Below, piece after piece: positions 34,301 through 43,200 of a stretch of DNA of 64,000 bases. Source of the stretch: Phoronis australis. Its lineage: Eukaryota > Phoronida > Phoronidae. Below the pieces are notes generated by a model. The model did not search any database. It saw only the letters and a program-made list of their open reading frames with translations, and had not been told where the DNA came from. Position 1 is the stretch's first letter. Every line of letters begins with the position of its first letter. Location of the stretch: contig NMRA01000656.1 of the NCBI GenBank assembly GCA_002633005.1, positions 116,289 through 180,288 on the forward strand. The letters are read 5' to 3'. The position numbers were made by a program, and so were the translations under genes.

Positions 34301-36813
34301 TTTCCAACTTTTTTTGACTGCAGTCTAAGATACCGTAAAATCTCACCAACTCATCAAAAATAACCGCCAAAATAAGCTCTTCTTTCATTTTTCAAGGGCC
34401 TTTTAACTTCGTGGTCTCAGTTTTTTTCTGAAAATTGTACGACAGTATGGTACAGAACTTGAACAAGCATTAACTTGTTGTCACTGTCTCTCATGGGAAA
34501 ATCAGAAAATAAATCCCTCTTGTCCGCCGTATTGTGCCCTAAACTGGTGAGATTGTACAGTACAAGTCGAATGCTCTCTAGAGAGCCTGGTGCAAGGTGA
34601 GCAAAATGGGTCTACATGTCACACCTCAAGAAACTTCTGGAATGCACCCTTAGTCTGTTCATAGTGTTCTATCAGTTCCTTTGATTTTGTGTAGTTCTTC
34701 ACATAACTCATGTAGCTGTCTTTAACCGTCTTCTTGGAGAACTGAAAAAACACCACATGGACATCAATAGGACAGTAAAAATACCCAGCTTGACTTACGC
34801 TAACAAGATTTGCATGCAAGTGGACCAAAAAGCGTGTTCTGTTTACCCCAGAGAATCCAGTGAATTCCTCAGCACGTCAAAGGTTTGATGGTGTCATCAC
34901 GGATTAAAGTGAGCTAGTCACTATTCATGGGCTTGCTTGAATGTGTTGGATGAGATAATTGTGATCGTAAACCAACACGCCTGTTTAGTGTAGGGTTTCC
35001 AAGTCAAATACAAGACAATAAGTAAGGCAAATGACCAACGTAACTATTTTTAAAATTGAAAAGTGAATAGTAGCCATCTTTGAATGTTTAAAATCAATGC
35101 ATTATAAGAGCAATTATCTAATAGATTTTCTCACCATCGGGACAAAGCCACGAGCATTAATTTGTTAGGACGGCCTAGTCACAGCTGGCTTAGGCTCACT
35201 TGGGCATGAGGTAAGAAAAAACTCAGAAGTTAGCGTAGGAGTTGTCACATGAAAACATTTTAATTACCTCAAAGGACATTTATTGCAACAAAAATTAAGC
35301 TTTGCTCTAGGTTTCCAATAAATTCATCCCAACTAAATTTATCAATTCAAAACAATATCCCATGCAATAAAATAATAAGGTTCTACAATCGAAACTTAAA
35401 ATGGTAACGTTTCTGTAAATTTCTCTTCTTCAACTTGACAAACAGAAACTTGTCAGAAAAGAGTTCATTGTACTCACCGTGTTGACAACAATGTCACCAA
35501 TAGTTGTTTGCTGAGACCAGTTTTTTACCTCCTTTGACAGGAGAGACAGGAAGACAGCATGGTGGTTGAAGATCTCGGGAATTCGAATGTTGTAGAACAT
35601 CTCATTGACGATGGCTGGGTCAAGGATAGTACCCCCCTTGAGAGGTACCACGTATTCCTAAAATTAAAGTGGAACTTGCAGGCTAATTCCTCGTCTCTGT
35701 GATTGCTTGGCCAAATTACTTAGAAATTCATTTTGAGATGATGTATAAAAAAATTCCAATTTTTTAAGAATGAGTTTTGTGGTGAAAATGATCCACGGCA
35801 AACCACTGAACCGTGTCCAGTAAGTGTCACGACGTGGTGTTGGGGAATAACACTGCAAGGTATGTCATTAGTGCAAAGGTCACCTATTTGCAGAATTTTT
35901 TGTTTTCACATTTACAAGTCGTCAATGAATACAACTGCACTTTGCTTAGTGTAGATCGCGTTAAAACAGCATTGTCATCTAGTTCCATGCTAATATATCT
36001 TTGAGCATGTACACTAGGAATGTTTAAGCAAGTATAAAGTGTGCAGTAAAGATTCCCTATTGTGGGACACAAAAAACTTGTTGGAAACACTCTCAATTCA
36101 AAAACCACATTTTCCTCCATGAAAGCAAACTCACCTGATGAGAAGTTAAATAAATGGTGGTTTTTCATTTTTTCTACACAAAAAATGACAAATCTCTCAA
36201 TTTTCTATTCATAAAAGACTACCTTACTATAAATAATTTTCACAAAGTGGTGTTCTTAAGAAGCTGTGCAGTACAAACCATATGTTAGTAATAGGATACA
36301 ATTTGCTTCTTATTTTTGTAGCTAAATTTGAGAAAATGAAGTTCTACTGGTCCATCCAATCATGAGCTGATCATATGAAATGTTACAATACAGTGATATC
36401 CACGCTCATCCTGAATTCAACTCCACTGTTTTGAGGTAGAAAAATGCTTCCAATAATTGACTGTGAACTCTGAGCAGAGTACATATAAAGAATGATTTAT
36501 CACACCCCTTCACCTTGGCAATCTGTTTCACATTAGCATTACAATTCACATTGAATCAGTAAAACCTTTTGGCATCAGAATAACAAATGCCACCAGGCTA
36601 TTCCAGATGTAAAATAGCAATGAACACCATAGCAGTACCTAATACAAGTGCCCTGCTTGCACAGCACTGAGCACAAACACTGCATTCAGGACAGCACTTC
36701 GCTATTTCAAGACAGGCGTATTGTCATTACATTACCTGAAACAAGACGGACATGTTGTCCACATATTCCTGCTCAACCTTGGCCAACTCTGAGACAATGT
36801 GGTACCTCTTGTC
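10095..36813 (-). CDS. ARHGEF17: ARHGEF17 (TEM4)-like Rho guanine-nucleotide exchange factor, 3' half
   Basis: The family activates Rho GTPases by GDP release through its DH domain. TEM4 proteins have a large disordered N-terminus, then DH, a PH-type domain and a C-terminal WD40-like propeller, and act on the actin cytoskeleton. Here 17 exons plus a second copy of two of them join in compatible phases. In order they encode DH (36813-24906), a PH-type region (about 23880-18481), a linker, and the WD40-like region (16907-10095). Diagnostic segments are RAGMQFSCACP, VWVCNSDGYVGHMCLLSL, LLWVGTSAGVILTIPLP, the HTGHVRFL motif and the C-terminus DSTNHLLLWKV. The single-copy visible CDS is 2580 nt, 859 codons plus stop. 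Two oddities: the exon for the conserved core of DH was not found in the 25074-34624 intron, and exons 13857-14005 and 13422-13602 recur at 12266-12414 and 11797-11977. The exon(s) for the N-terminus are not identified. Identity is very likely by remembered similarity; orthology was not tested. Confidence 0.93.
10876..11049 (-). CDS. ARHGEF17: ARHGEF17-like exon: WD40-like region
   Basis: The exon is 174 nt, phase 1 to 1, with acceptor atttctgttccag and donor acag/gtaagc. It encodes DDIIRQHKTACLKITALLAV and LLWVGTSAGVILTIPLP, one of the most conserved parts of the family. Confidence 0.95.
11797..11977 (-). CDS. ARHGEF17: ARHGEF17-like WD exon B, copy 1
   Basis: This encodes the same protein segment as 13422-13602. 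Its donor is gtatgt instead of gtaagt. The tandem CAGCAG acceptor is kept (start 11977 or 11974). It joins in phase 1 to exon 10876-11049. Confidence 0.75.
12266..12414 (-). CDS. ARHGEF17: ARHGEF17-like WD exon A, copy 1
   Basis: This has the same length, phases and splice sites as 13857-14005 and nearly the same sequence. If both copies are real they join in frame (copy 2 exon B ends phase 1, this exon starts phase 1). If the block is an assembly duplication, only one belongs in the gene. Confidence 0.75.
13061..13061. other. Ambiguous base at duplication junction
   Basis: One 'n' stands between a run of ten G and the start of the second copy of the block. It is the kind of mark left when two contigs are joined. 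Confidence 0.9.
13422..13602 (-). CDS. ARHGEF17: ARHGEF17-like WD exon B, copy 2
   Basis: The exon is 181 nt, phase 0 to 1, ending in an ideal donor (aga/gtaagt). It encodes QGVCAIALQGSLKVSLYHA and YEHLMDVSIAQAV, matching 'gvWvtLkGsa.v.LYH...feqLaeVdv...V'. The acceptor is a tandem CAGCAG, so the exon may start at 13602 or 13599. Its twin is 11797-11977. Confidence 0.88.
13857..14005 (-). CDS. ARHGEF17: ARHGEF17-like WD exon A, copy 2
   Basis: The exon is 149 nt, phase 1 to 0, with acceptor tattacag and donor gag/gtaatc. It encodes TPVTRMLSVTGKLWC and SEILILEPDS, matching the 'pitkMvsv.grLWCG..n.vlvl.pd' blade. It is in the right-hand copy of a duplicated block; its twin is at 12266-12414. 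Confidence 0.9.
14641..14870. mobile_element. Short element with GGGGGCTCG ends
   Basis: The left end GGGGGGGGGCTCGAA and right end TCCCGAGCCCCCCT are imperfect inverted repeats about 230 bp apart. The interior is open on the plus strand for 87 codons but resembles nothing I know. It sits in the intron before WD exon A and would explain why copy 1 of the duplicated block breaks at the G-run. Confidence 0.4.
15047..15310 (-). CDS. ARHGEF17: ARHGEF17-like exon: WD40-like blade
   Basis: The exon is 264 nt, phase 1 to 1, with acceptor tgtgttccag and donor gaag/gtatgt. It encodes MWLGTDDGYIHIF and VYVSLSNGDLIIYER, matching 'VWLGTEDGCVHVY' and 'VFVSLANGELVVYQR' of the vertebrate protein. These are WD40-type blade strands. 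Confidence 0.92.
15824..15975 (-). CDS. ARHGEF17: ARHGEF17-like exon: acidic serine linker
   Basis: The exon is 152 nt, phase 2 to 1, with acceptor gctcttctgcag and donor tctg/gtaagt. It encodes a basic stretch then DFSDEDDSSSSDDESS, a probable casein-kinase-type phosphorylation region. Vertebrate ARHGEF17 also has an acidic Ser/Asp linker (DSDSDDESS) here, but a much longer one. Confidence 0.85.
16640..16907 (-). CDS. ARHGEF17: ARHGEF17-like exon: start of WD40-like region
   Basis: The exon is 268 nt, phase 1 to 2. It encodes LPITKTRAGMQFSCACP and VWVCNSDGYVGHMCLLSL, nearly identical to the vertebrate 'IPIMKTRSGMQFSCA' and 'VWVCNSDGYVGQVCLLSL' segments. The start at 16907 is chosen because it gives phase 1, matching the previous exon. 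An alternative AG four bases on (start 16903) would break the frame. Donor acg/gtaatt. The DNA around and upstream of its 5' edge resembles copies near 16946 and 17476, so the exon border lies in repeat-like sequence. Confidence 0.9.
17748..17925. mobile_element. 178-bp fold-back element
   Basis: The ends GGGGTCCGTTCCAACAAAAC and (inverse) GGGGTCCGTTCCAAAAAACT are inverted repeats. Internal AACTTAAGTC/GATTTAG words extend the pairing, so much of the element can fold on itself. It has no coding capacity and lies in the intron between ARHGEF17-like exons 16640-16907 and 18481-18572. Confidence 0.75.
18481..18572 (-). CDS. ARHGEF17: ARHGEF17-like exon: end of PH region
   Basis: The exon is 92 nt, phase 2 to 1, with acceptor ctgtacttatag and donor cttt/gtaagt. 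The correct frame encodes VQFSSSDKRSSWEQCLSETK and then QKL, the C-terminal helix of the PH region ('f.f...da r..fEqaf.eak.kL'). The longest open frame through these bases is a different, non-coding one. Confidence 0.85.
19462..19577 (-). CDS. ARHGEF17: ARHGEF17-like exon, LDDMVRDL segment
   Basis: The exon is 116 nt, phase 0 to 2, with acceptor ttttgttcttag and donor cgtt/gtaagt. It encodes ALDDMVRDLVNTVNNKLTEY followed by LTKLEIIF, matching 'sLDD..rDL...........ptKLEl' of the vertebrate protein. Confidence 0.9.
20454..20566 (-). CDS. ARHGEF17: ARHGEF17-like exon: helical segment
   Basis: The exon is 113 nt, phase 1 to 0, with acceptor cctattcccag and a weak donor cag/gtcaga. It encodes a charged, probably helical stretch (DVLEEDLETLKSVSEAVEKL). 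In vertebrate ARHGEF17 the matching place also holds a Leu-rich helix between PH strands. Confidence 0.8.
20925..21013 (-). CDS. ARHGEF17: ARHGEF17-like exon: PH-type region
   Basis: The exon is 89 nt, phase 2 to 1, with acceptor gttttgtag and donor aact/gtaagt. It encodes KQKILQRASVEDVEVYN, which aligns in position with the 'yk.lw..pledad' strand of the vertebrate PH region but is clearly diverged. Phase fits both neighbours. Confidence 0.78.
21563..21640. mobile_element. 78-bp palindromic element, copy 1
   Basis: The left arm (CAG, then CAGATTTTGAGAACCAGTTT) and right arm (AAAACTGGATCTCAAAATGC, then CTG) are inverted repeats of about 30 bp around a short loop. A second copy with the same arms is at 53080-53160. 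Confidence 0.7.
22010..22113 (-). CDS. ARHGEF17: ARHGEF17-like exon: PH-type region
   Basis: The exon is 104 nt, phase 0 to 2. It encodes GKKDQ then WTFSDMVVLTTIKRRTG, matching the PH pattern 'gkKdr.lfLFtDllvcttlKrksG' of ARHGEF17. The acceptor is tttgtttag and the donor att/gtaagt. Confidence 0.9.
23830..23880 (-). CDS. ARHGEF17: ARHGEF17-like 51-nt exon at DH-PH border
   Basis: The exon is only 17 codons, phase 0 to 0, with acceptor cttcacag and donor ctg/gtgagt. It encodes LAVPERTYLRHDVVQVL, corresponding to the first strand of the PH region (family pattern 'l..p.R.flr.e.v.ev'). It is supported mainly by phase, splice sites and position. Confidence 0.75.
24906..25073 (-). CDS. ARHGEF17: ARHGEF17-like exon: DH domain C-terminal helix
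   Basis: The exon is 168 nt, phase 0 to 0, with acceptor ctctatttcag and donor gat/gtaagt. It begins RLLKSTSDDHPDKHNIEEA, the family pattern 'LLK.T..dHPDh..l..A' that closes the DH domain. It continues with a charged helix ending IEELLSVSD. Confidence 0.9.
25771..25893. repeat. Large imperfect hairpin
   Basis: The left arm (AGCATCCACC, GGCTTTATTCAG, AGAATGGATGCCAGGATG) is repeated in inverse order and orientation on the right (CATCCTAGCATCCATTCTCT, CTGAATAAAGC, GGTGGATGTT), spanning about 120 bp. An insert carrying TGTATTGTACCTG is unmatched in the left arm. No protein or RNA family is recognised. Confidence 0.65.
30812..31084 (-). CDS. Unrecognised 3' ORF in ARHGEF17 intron
   Basis: An open frame of 90 codons includes a hydrophilic, helix-favouring stretch (SIQLITDARKLVEFIQNQVQ) and ends at TGA after NMLRVLD. 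Its amino-acid composition looks more coding-like than neighbouring ORFs. I do not recognise it. There is no clear start, and just above its 5' end lies a good minus-strand donor (gacag/gtaagt). It could be a chance ORF, a transposon remnant or a small nested gene. Confidence 0.25.
   Translation of the reverse strand: MIILKNKIFNFDMFQCLKHHHKDKKSRPSTILAHTVYSRAISMRHTVQQSIKHNSIQLITDARKLVEFIQNQVQLQGADDRLHNMLRVLD
31170..31960. repeat. Dispersed repeat (GCCACTAGG family), copy 1
   Basis: It shares words such as AAATTGCCACTAGGGG, CACTACAATAGT, GGAGTTCTGGAGACACAGAG and a CACCCACGT...TATGTGGG end with 37190-38250. It is non-coding and diverged, and the limits are approximate. Confidence 0.5.
32298..32428. 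repeat. 65-bp tandem repeat, two units
   Basis: A 65 bp unit beginning AATGAGTATGGGTGGCAGTG is present twice head to tail with one or two differences. It is non-coding and lies in the large ARHGEF17 intron. Confidence 0.9.
33174..33617. mobile_element. 444-bp TIR element, copy 1
   Basis: The terminal inverted repeats are about 57 bp. The left begins CCAGTGCCCAGTTGCATGAA and contains GGGACTCAACTAAGTT; the inverse right begins CCAGTGCCCGATTGCACGAA and contains GGGACTCGGCTAAGTT. The interior is AT-rich without a transposase ORF. A second member is at 55450-55866. Confidence 0.8.
34625..34741 (-). CDS. ARHGEF17: ARHGEF17-like exon: DH domain, third part
   Basis: The exon is 117 nt, phase 0 to 0. 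It encodes FSKKTVKDSYMSYVKNY and ends with the conserved AFQKFLE, as in DH domains ('Y..Y..ny..a......p.F..fl'). The acceptor gttttttcag is good. The donor gag/gtgtga is weak, and in the unspliced frame a stop follows one codon later. The exon that should follow was not found. Confidence 0.87.
35478..35657 (-). CDS. ARHGEF17: ARHGEF17-like exon: DH domain, second part
   Basis: The exon is 180 nt, phase 0 to 0, with acceptor ttaattttag and donor acg/gtgagt. It encodes EYVVPLKGG and then the Val-Asn-Glu-Met-Phe, Ile-Pro-Glu-Ile and Asn-His-His pattern, typical of the DH segment that reads roughly 'iF.nI..I...H..fL'. It ends TTIGDIVVNT, matching 'vGD.l' of the family. Confidence 0.9.
36736..36813 (-). 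CDS. ARHGEF17: ARHGEF17-like exon: start of DH domain
   Basis: The exon is 78 nt, phase 0 at both ends, with acceptor gttgttttcag and donor cag/gtaatg. It encodes HIVSELAKVEQEYVDNMSVL, the first conserved helix of DH domains (pattern: basic-His-Val-x-x-Leu-x-x-x-Glu-x-x-Tyr-Val). It is the most 5' exon I can assign with confidence. Confidence 0.85.
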
Positions 36814-37189
36814 CTGAAAACAACACCATACAAATCAATACAAGCAAGGACTACCTTCAGGGTCAGCAATAGAGGGACATGTACATAGAACTAACCGAAG
36901 CTAAGAAAAAAAACTTTCAAATGAAACACCAGTCTTCTAGGATATGAAAAATGTGAAACAGAATTCCAACTTGAAACAATCTAAGATAAAATCTCGCCAA
37001 TTTCAGAAAAAAATAATTGACACAATTGATTTTTCCTATTTTTCAAACGCATCTTACATTGTTGTGAATGCCTACAATTTCTCAAAATGTTTTCTTGCGG
37101 CAGCTACGGTAGAGTGCTTCACAATTGTAATGTAAAGCATTGACATGTGCCAACGACTGCATCGCAAACTGTGTGCTTCTAGGGATGTC

Positions 37190-38250
37190 TGGTAGTATCA
37201 TATAAGAGGCCACTAGGTGAAGCATCAAACTTGTTTGAAATTGGAAAGGTGTCATCTCTCTAACACAAAACTGTTTCGGGGAAAATACTATACATCAAGG
37301 AACTTCAGATACTGAGGCAAACCTAAAAATTGCTTATGGGAGGCCTAACAAATCTGTCCACGTGTTGTCAAGTTAATAGGAAGACACCAAATTGTGACCT
37401 TGCTAAGGGTTTAATAGATACATCCCTAAATGCAAAACATGGCACTAGGGGTCACTACAGTAGTTTGACCTCAGTTAGTCGTGCTCTTGTCGGTGGGATA
37501 ACATCTGCCAATTTTCATTACAACGCTCTGTGTCGTTTGGCACATACAAAAGCAGACAAACAAAAATAAGACTGAGAGAAAATTAAAATGGCCACTACTA
37601 GGTGGCGCAGAATGCATCAAATCCATCCCAAATTGAAAGAGTGCTGTCATCTTCATAATAGAAATTTTTGTTTGCCAAATTTCATGGAAAAATAAAAAGG
37701 AACTCCATGTTAGCAAGTAGCAGCATATATTAATATTTAATAAAAACAACCACGGTTTTAAGTCGATTTGACATGTTTTGGTGTCATTTATTCAAACACC
37801 ATCATCAGAAGAGATAATACAGTGGCCACCTAGCTAGGCCCAGCAACAAGTAATGAAGCACAGATACAGTCAGTTACAGAGAGTGACAAGGAACTCTAAA
37901 CATACAGAGACAAATATAAAAACTAAAATTGCCACTAAGGGGCACAGGTGTAGTCAGAGCTGTCCAAAAATTAGCGGGCAGCCGGGCGACTTGTCTCATT
38001 TACAGGAGAACACCTTTACTCCGAGGATAGAGGCAAACATAAAAAATTAAAATTGCCCCTAAGGGACACACCGACAATCAGATTCGAACGAAAAGTCACC
38101 CATGCCATCCCATCTAAGAGAAGGATGTATCTGCAAAATTTCATGAACATACACAAAGTGATTTTGGAGATACAGCAGTAGACACTAGACAGACAGACAG
38201 GGATGACAGCATAATGTGCCCACATATAGTATGTGGGTGCATAAAAATGG
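37190..38250. repeat. Dispersed repeat (GCCACTAGG family), copy 2
   Basis: This is the counterpart of 31170-31960, with at least two internal GGCACTAGGGG/GCCACTAAGGGGCAC units, a short GACAGACAGACAG run and the TGTGCCCACATA...TATGTGGGTGC end. A weaker piece lies near 39130-39300. Confidence 0.5.
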
Positions 38251-38390
38251 TATTATTTGCTGATTACTTATCTTTCACGGAAAATAACAAATGACAAAAT
38301 TTCTTTTACAGCAATTTTTGTTACAGAATATGTAGTTCCATAATGTGCATCCTTTTTGCAATAATCTGTTATACATAATGGTTCACCTTC

Positions 38391-38418
38391 CACACACACA
38401 CACACACACACACACACA
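38391..38418. repeat. (CA)14 microsatellite
   Basis: An uninterrupted CA dinucleotide run of 28 nt. ORFs crossing it are products of the repeat. Confidence 0.97.
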
Positions 38419-40178
38419 AGAGCAAATAACGCCCATCCAGCACAGAGACACACTTGCACAGACACCAATTGAATACACAGCACTATGCACATGGCTCTCC
38501 CCAAGGCATTCTTTCAAAAAACCTGAACAGCTTGTACAGGCACACCTAATCACACAACTAATGGTTATTTCTAAACTGAATGAAAATGGTGATGGATGGG
38601 TTGGATACATTCCTGAATCCCTCTCATTTAACCACCAACAGTGCATTCAAGCTAGATAGACTAAAAGTACATGCTTACACATTTTACTCAGAAATTCCGC
38701 AGAACCGTGTCTTACATACTTTTTCATTCTTTTTAGAAATGTCGAAATAAAATATTTCCATTCACTACTCATAATGAAAAGTTTGGTAATTCACTCTGCA
38801 TTCTTAACAAAAATGTTATAATTTAATCCGTTTTTAACTATTTGGCCTTTTTAGTATTGTTCCGACAGATTTCAACTAATCTATTTTAAAGACCATATAT
38901 TTTCATATTTATACATATACCAATTAATAATAATTTATTATAAAGACAATTTGTTTATACATTATCTTTATCTTTGTTTACACATTTCAATACTCTTTAT
39001 CTTTTTTATTAGCTATAATTGTAGTTTCTTTGTCAAGTGTTTTGGTGAGTGGCTGAAAACATTGGTTTGTGTGGCACTGTAACTTTCAAAGTGTCACTTA
39101 AAATACAATATCAAGTAACAATGGAAACAATAAAAGAAAAGTTGCTCAATACATGTGATTCAGTTAGATGCCTTTGTATTGGCTTAAGGCAGAAATCCCA
39201 AATTCAAGATTCGTGGCAATTTTTGCACAATAGTTTTAGTTGAGGAATGCTTGGCCATAAGACTGATGACACAGACATACAGATGAAATTGAGAAGCACA
39301 AATTTCTAGCATTTAGGGCTGGTTATTTTTCAGCTAGTTTCCTTCAGGAGTTGTAACATAACTTTGACAAAACCAGACGAATTTCGAGGAATTTCGTCAA
39401 TTATTTTTGAAAACTACAGCACGGCATATAGTATTGTTCCTAACAATCTGAATTTCATAACTTGGCATTTTTAGGATAGAATAAGGGATGGCATACCCTT
39501 GAAATTAAACCAGGCTTATCACACAATGATGATATATGCAAGCACTTAAAAAACAAGTTGAAGTACTTGAAGTCTAGAAACTGACACTGACGCAGTAAGA
39601 AGTGTACATATGGTCACTGATGCCAGGCAAAGCCAGGCCAACTATGGAACTGGTAATAGATAACGCAGGTAGAAATATTGATACTTTACTCAATGATAGA
39701 TATCGGTCAAGCACCATCTCAAGGAACGTGCCATAAACTCAGATGCCCAGGCACCAGTTGTTAGCGTGTGCGTCACCATGAAGAACAGCACTGTGTTCTG
39801 TGATGTACAAATTTCAACACATATTTTATGGGGATTAGGGTAAATGTACTAACGATGGTATTCCCATGTGCAGGGATGAGACATAATGAAAAAGAGGTTT
39901 TAACGGATACCAGAACTTCATTGGATTCATATACCAAGAATCAATTTAGGGGAATGACACACGCTGGTCAAGTTTTATAACGAGCGGTGAAATGTACCTG
40001 TATCCCGTATCCCGCAATGCAGGAAGACGAAATGTGGTTTTTGACTGACGCCATAAATTCATCGGCTTGTAACAAACATTGAAAACAGCACTCCAGGTGC
40101 AGAGAGGAGATGGACTGAAAGGCTGTGTACGACCTTATTCACAAGTCTGCGTACTAAGCCATATATCTACAAAACATT

Positions 40179-40285
40179 GGATTTCAACCAATCAAAAGTG
40201 AATATTTTCTGAAATCCTGCACAATTGGATTTCAACCAATCAAAAGAGAATATTTTCAGAAATCCTGCACAATTGGATTTCTCAC
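40179..40285. repeat. 48-bp tandem repeat
   Basis: Two full units and a short third start, each beginning GGATTTCAACCAATCAAAAG and ending CTGCACAATT. The following sequence (ACCATGTCTTTTTAGTAAAA, near 40320) also occurs near 23690, so the array sits inside an older dispersed repeat. Confidence 0.85.
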
Positions 40286-43200
40286 TTAAGACCAATCTGC
40301 CATAAATTTTGTCCCGAGACCATGTCTTTTTAGTAAAATTTAGCAAAGAAAGGTAGTCATTGTGAAGCAACGACATGAGTAACATGACTAAATTTCATTT
40401 GATACAATGTGCAGCTTTTTAATGGATACTTCACCACCACGATGTTGTGATTTAAAACCATCATCTCACTGTGCTATCATTTATAAAAAATATGATTCAC
40501 ACAACAGTGTCTGTCTCGAAATGTCCACGTATGAAAGACAATGCGTTCCATCCCTGTAAACTCGACCTATCTTGTACATGACCAAAGTTTGAAACTGGGT
40601 CATGTAAGAGATGATCTCATGCTCTCAACACCTTAAAGAATTACAGGTGGGACATGTTTGCTAGTACAGTGTATTGTGATTAGAGTGGGCACAACTTTGG
40701 AAAATTGAAAGACAAAAATGCAAATTTTAAGGTGTTGAAAATTTTAACATAAGGTCTTGGCTACCATGTTCAAACTATCAGGTAAAAACTACTGATATCA
40801 GTAGTGGATATAGGTTGTGCAAACAGGGTCACTCAAACCACAACTGTCAAAATGGAATTTTCGAGCAGTATGTTTGCGGTATTGTTTGTCGCGTTTTTAG
40901 GGACCTCCTATATCCAGTTATGGACATGCGAGTACAGCAATAAGACAAAATACAGCAACAGTAAAAATGATTGGCAACCAAATCGTTACTTAGGCAGAAT
41001 CCTAATTACGGAATAACACTTCTACTTTGCTAACTTTTCAATAAATAACAGATGGCCACTACGTCTCTTGGGCCAAGCTAAACTGATGGGGAATTCCGTT
41101 TCATTTTCTCTGATTACTTTTTGCGTGTACCGTAGCTGGGGACAGTATTTACACCGGGCACTCTTGCACTAAGCTTTTCTAATAATTCAAATCACTTAAG
41201 AGCTGACGCTAGATAAGATACTGTCAGATCAAGGTGTTAAAATCTGATGAATTAATCATCTAAAGATTGCTTTAGTTTGCTTTACACAAAGACAGTGTGG
41301 GCAGTGAACAAAGGCTTTTTCCCCAAATGTGCGCAAACTAGTGATAACAAACGTAGGGATCATTTTAGAACACAGGGATCCAGTCAATTGATCACATGAC
41401 CTTAAATCTTATGAACCAATTTTTAGGACCTATGGATCACTAGTCAAATGACTCTGACCTTTTCTGAATCGATTTTGGGAGTGATTTTGTCCATTACGTT
41501 AAGTGACTTGTGAACACTCTGAACAGCTAACTGCATATCAATTTAACTGAACACATAGATAGCAGCGATCTTCAATTTTGCAATATGCTACCACACATTG
41601 CTAGGATGGTTGTTATCAACTCTGCATTTTAGTTGCATTAGATTCTGAATGCAATGTGCACTATTCAAGACAAAATCGAGCGAAATAGTGACCGTTTCAG
41701 CGCGTGTCTATTGGCCCAAAGAGGGTCAATGAAATTTCATGTGCCTCTGACACTGGCCTCACGCCTTACATTATCCCTGCAAGCATCTATGATACATGGG
41801 GGAATATCCATATGCGTCGCTGTCACTCTGGCGCAGGCCTTCAATAAGCCACTTGGGAGTGGGGGCGGGGGGGGGGGGGTGGTTCAAGGTAAAGTATTCA
41901 GGTTTACCCTAATTAACACAATCTCCTCTTTCAGAGATTAAAGATTAAGAGGACAGGCAGAGTTTAACCCTTCAGCATCAAAGCAAACCCTTTCAGTTAA
42001 CATCCTAACAATTTCTAAATAAACAGTCACTCTCCAGCCATATTGCGATGTAATTTTAAGAGTTTCTCCATTTCTTTCAATGGTCGGTAGACGGACACGT
42101 GGTGTTTTGTATTTTACCTACCTCAGAAACTCAACACCTAACTTTATTATCTCATGATTCCGCCACAGACTCTTTATACTGGGATAATGTCGGCTCATCA
42201 GGAGATACAACAAAGGTTAATTTCTAAAAAATTCCAGATGTTTGTCAACCGCAGTAATTTTGGATGATCACGACAAAAACATTTCAACTTTTTTCTAAAT
42301 GATCTAATACCACGTTCACTAGCTAACTAGAATACTAGTAATTTTACTAACACTTTTGCTAATACAGGTTACAAGTGTCACATTTACTGGCACTATACTG
42401 ATGATCATGAGCTGTCCCAGGACTGCTGGTATTTTTGCTAGCATTCCAGTAAACTGATTGACTACTTCCGTCAGAGGACACACTAAATGACCCCTTCGCT
42501 GACAGTTTGTCCATCTGGCTAAAACTCTAACACTTTCGCAACAATTTTAGCTAGTGAAACTGCTCATGTTTTCTCCACTGATACAGATACGTAACAATGC
42601 CACAGCACCCACACTACAATAAACCGACTGACAACTCGTTCCAGGTTTGACTTGTTCTAGTGTAATTCGTAATGTGGAAAACACTTCAGGACTAGCAGTG
42701 GCGTGGATGCTACTTGCGCTGGAGCAGCTAGACGTCACCTGATTGAGGTAGGGTAACTTGTTCCGGGGTAACATGCCCCAGCGTGGGTAGTAGTGTGGAC
42801 GCAAACCTGCAGACAAGGCTGAAGTAAGTAATAACCAGCTGTGAGCTGCATCACATCAGTTACAGTCACACTGGGGTGTCTCGTCATTTGTGCACGATAC
42901 TTGTCGCATGGCAAAGGTCGTGGACACTTGGCTGAACAGGAGGGGGAGGTGGGGGCAGGGAGTAGCTCTAACTCTTGTGGACATGACTTAAGGTAGTCTA
43001 TCTAACAAAAAATTCGTAAATACTACTCCTTCTTCATTAACCTGAATCAGTCTTCATGCGAATGATCACAACACACATCAATATAAACACCCTGAACATT
43101 ATATAGCATGAGATCTGAATCTTCTGCATCAAACACTATATGTTTTACAAAGTGAAAACAAAAAACAACTGAACCACTGGATTGGGCAAACATGAGACAT

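Larger units (their letters stand above)
25074..34624 (-). other. Large intron where a DH exon is expected
   Basis: The flanking exons end and start in phase 0 and correspond to sequence either side of the conserved DH core (Leu-Met-Ile-Lys-Pro-Val-Gln-Arg-Ile-Pro-Arg-Tyr in vertebrates). I read the minus strand of this 9.5 kb for that motif, allowing codon changes, and did not find it. The intron holds a hairpin (25771-25893), a 65 bp tandem repeat, a TIR element (33174-33617), a dispersed repeat (31170-31960) and one unrecognised ORF (30812-31084). Confidence 0.6.

Noticed and set aside
38383-38646. ORFs with a Cys-Val repeat on both strands
   Set aside because: Made by translation of the CA microsatellite.
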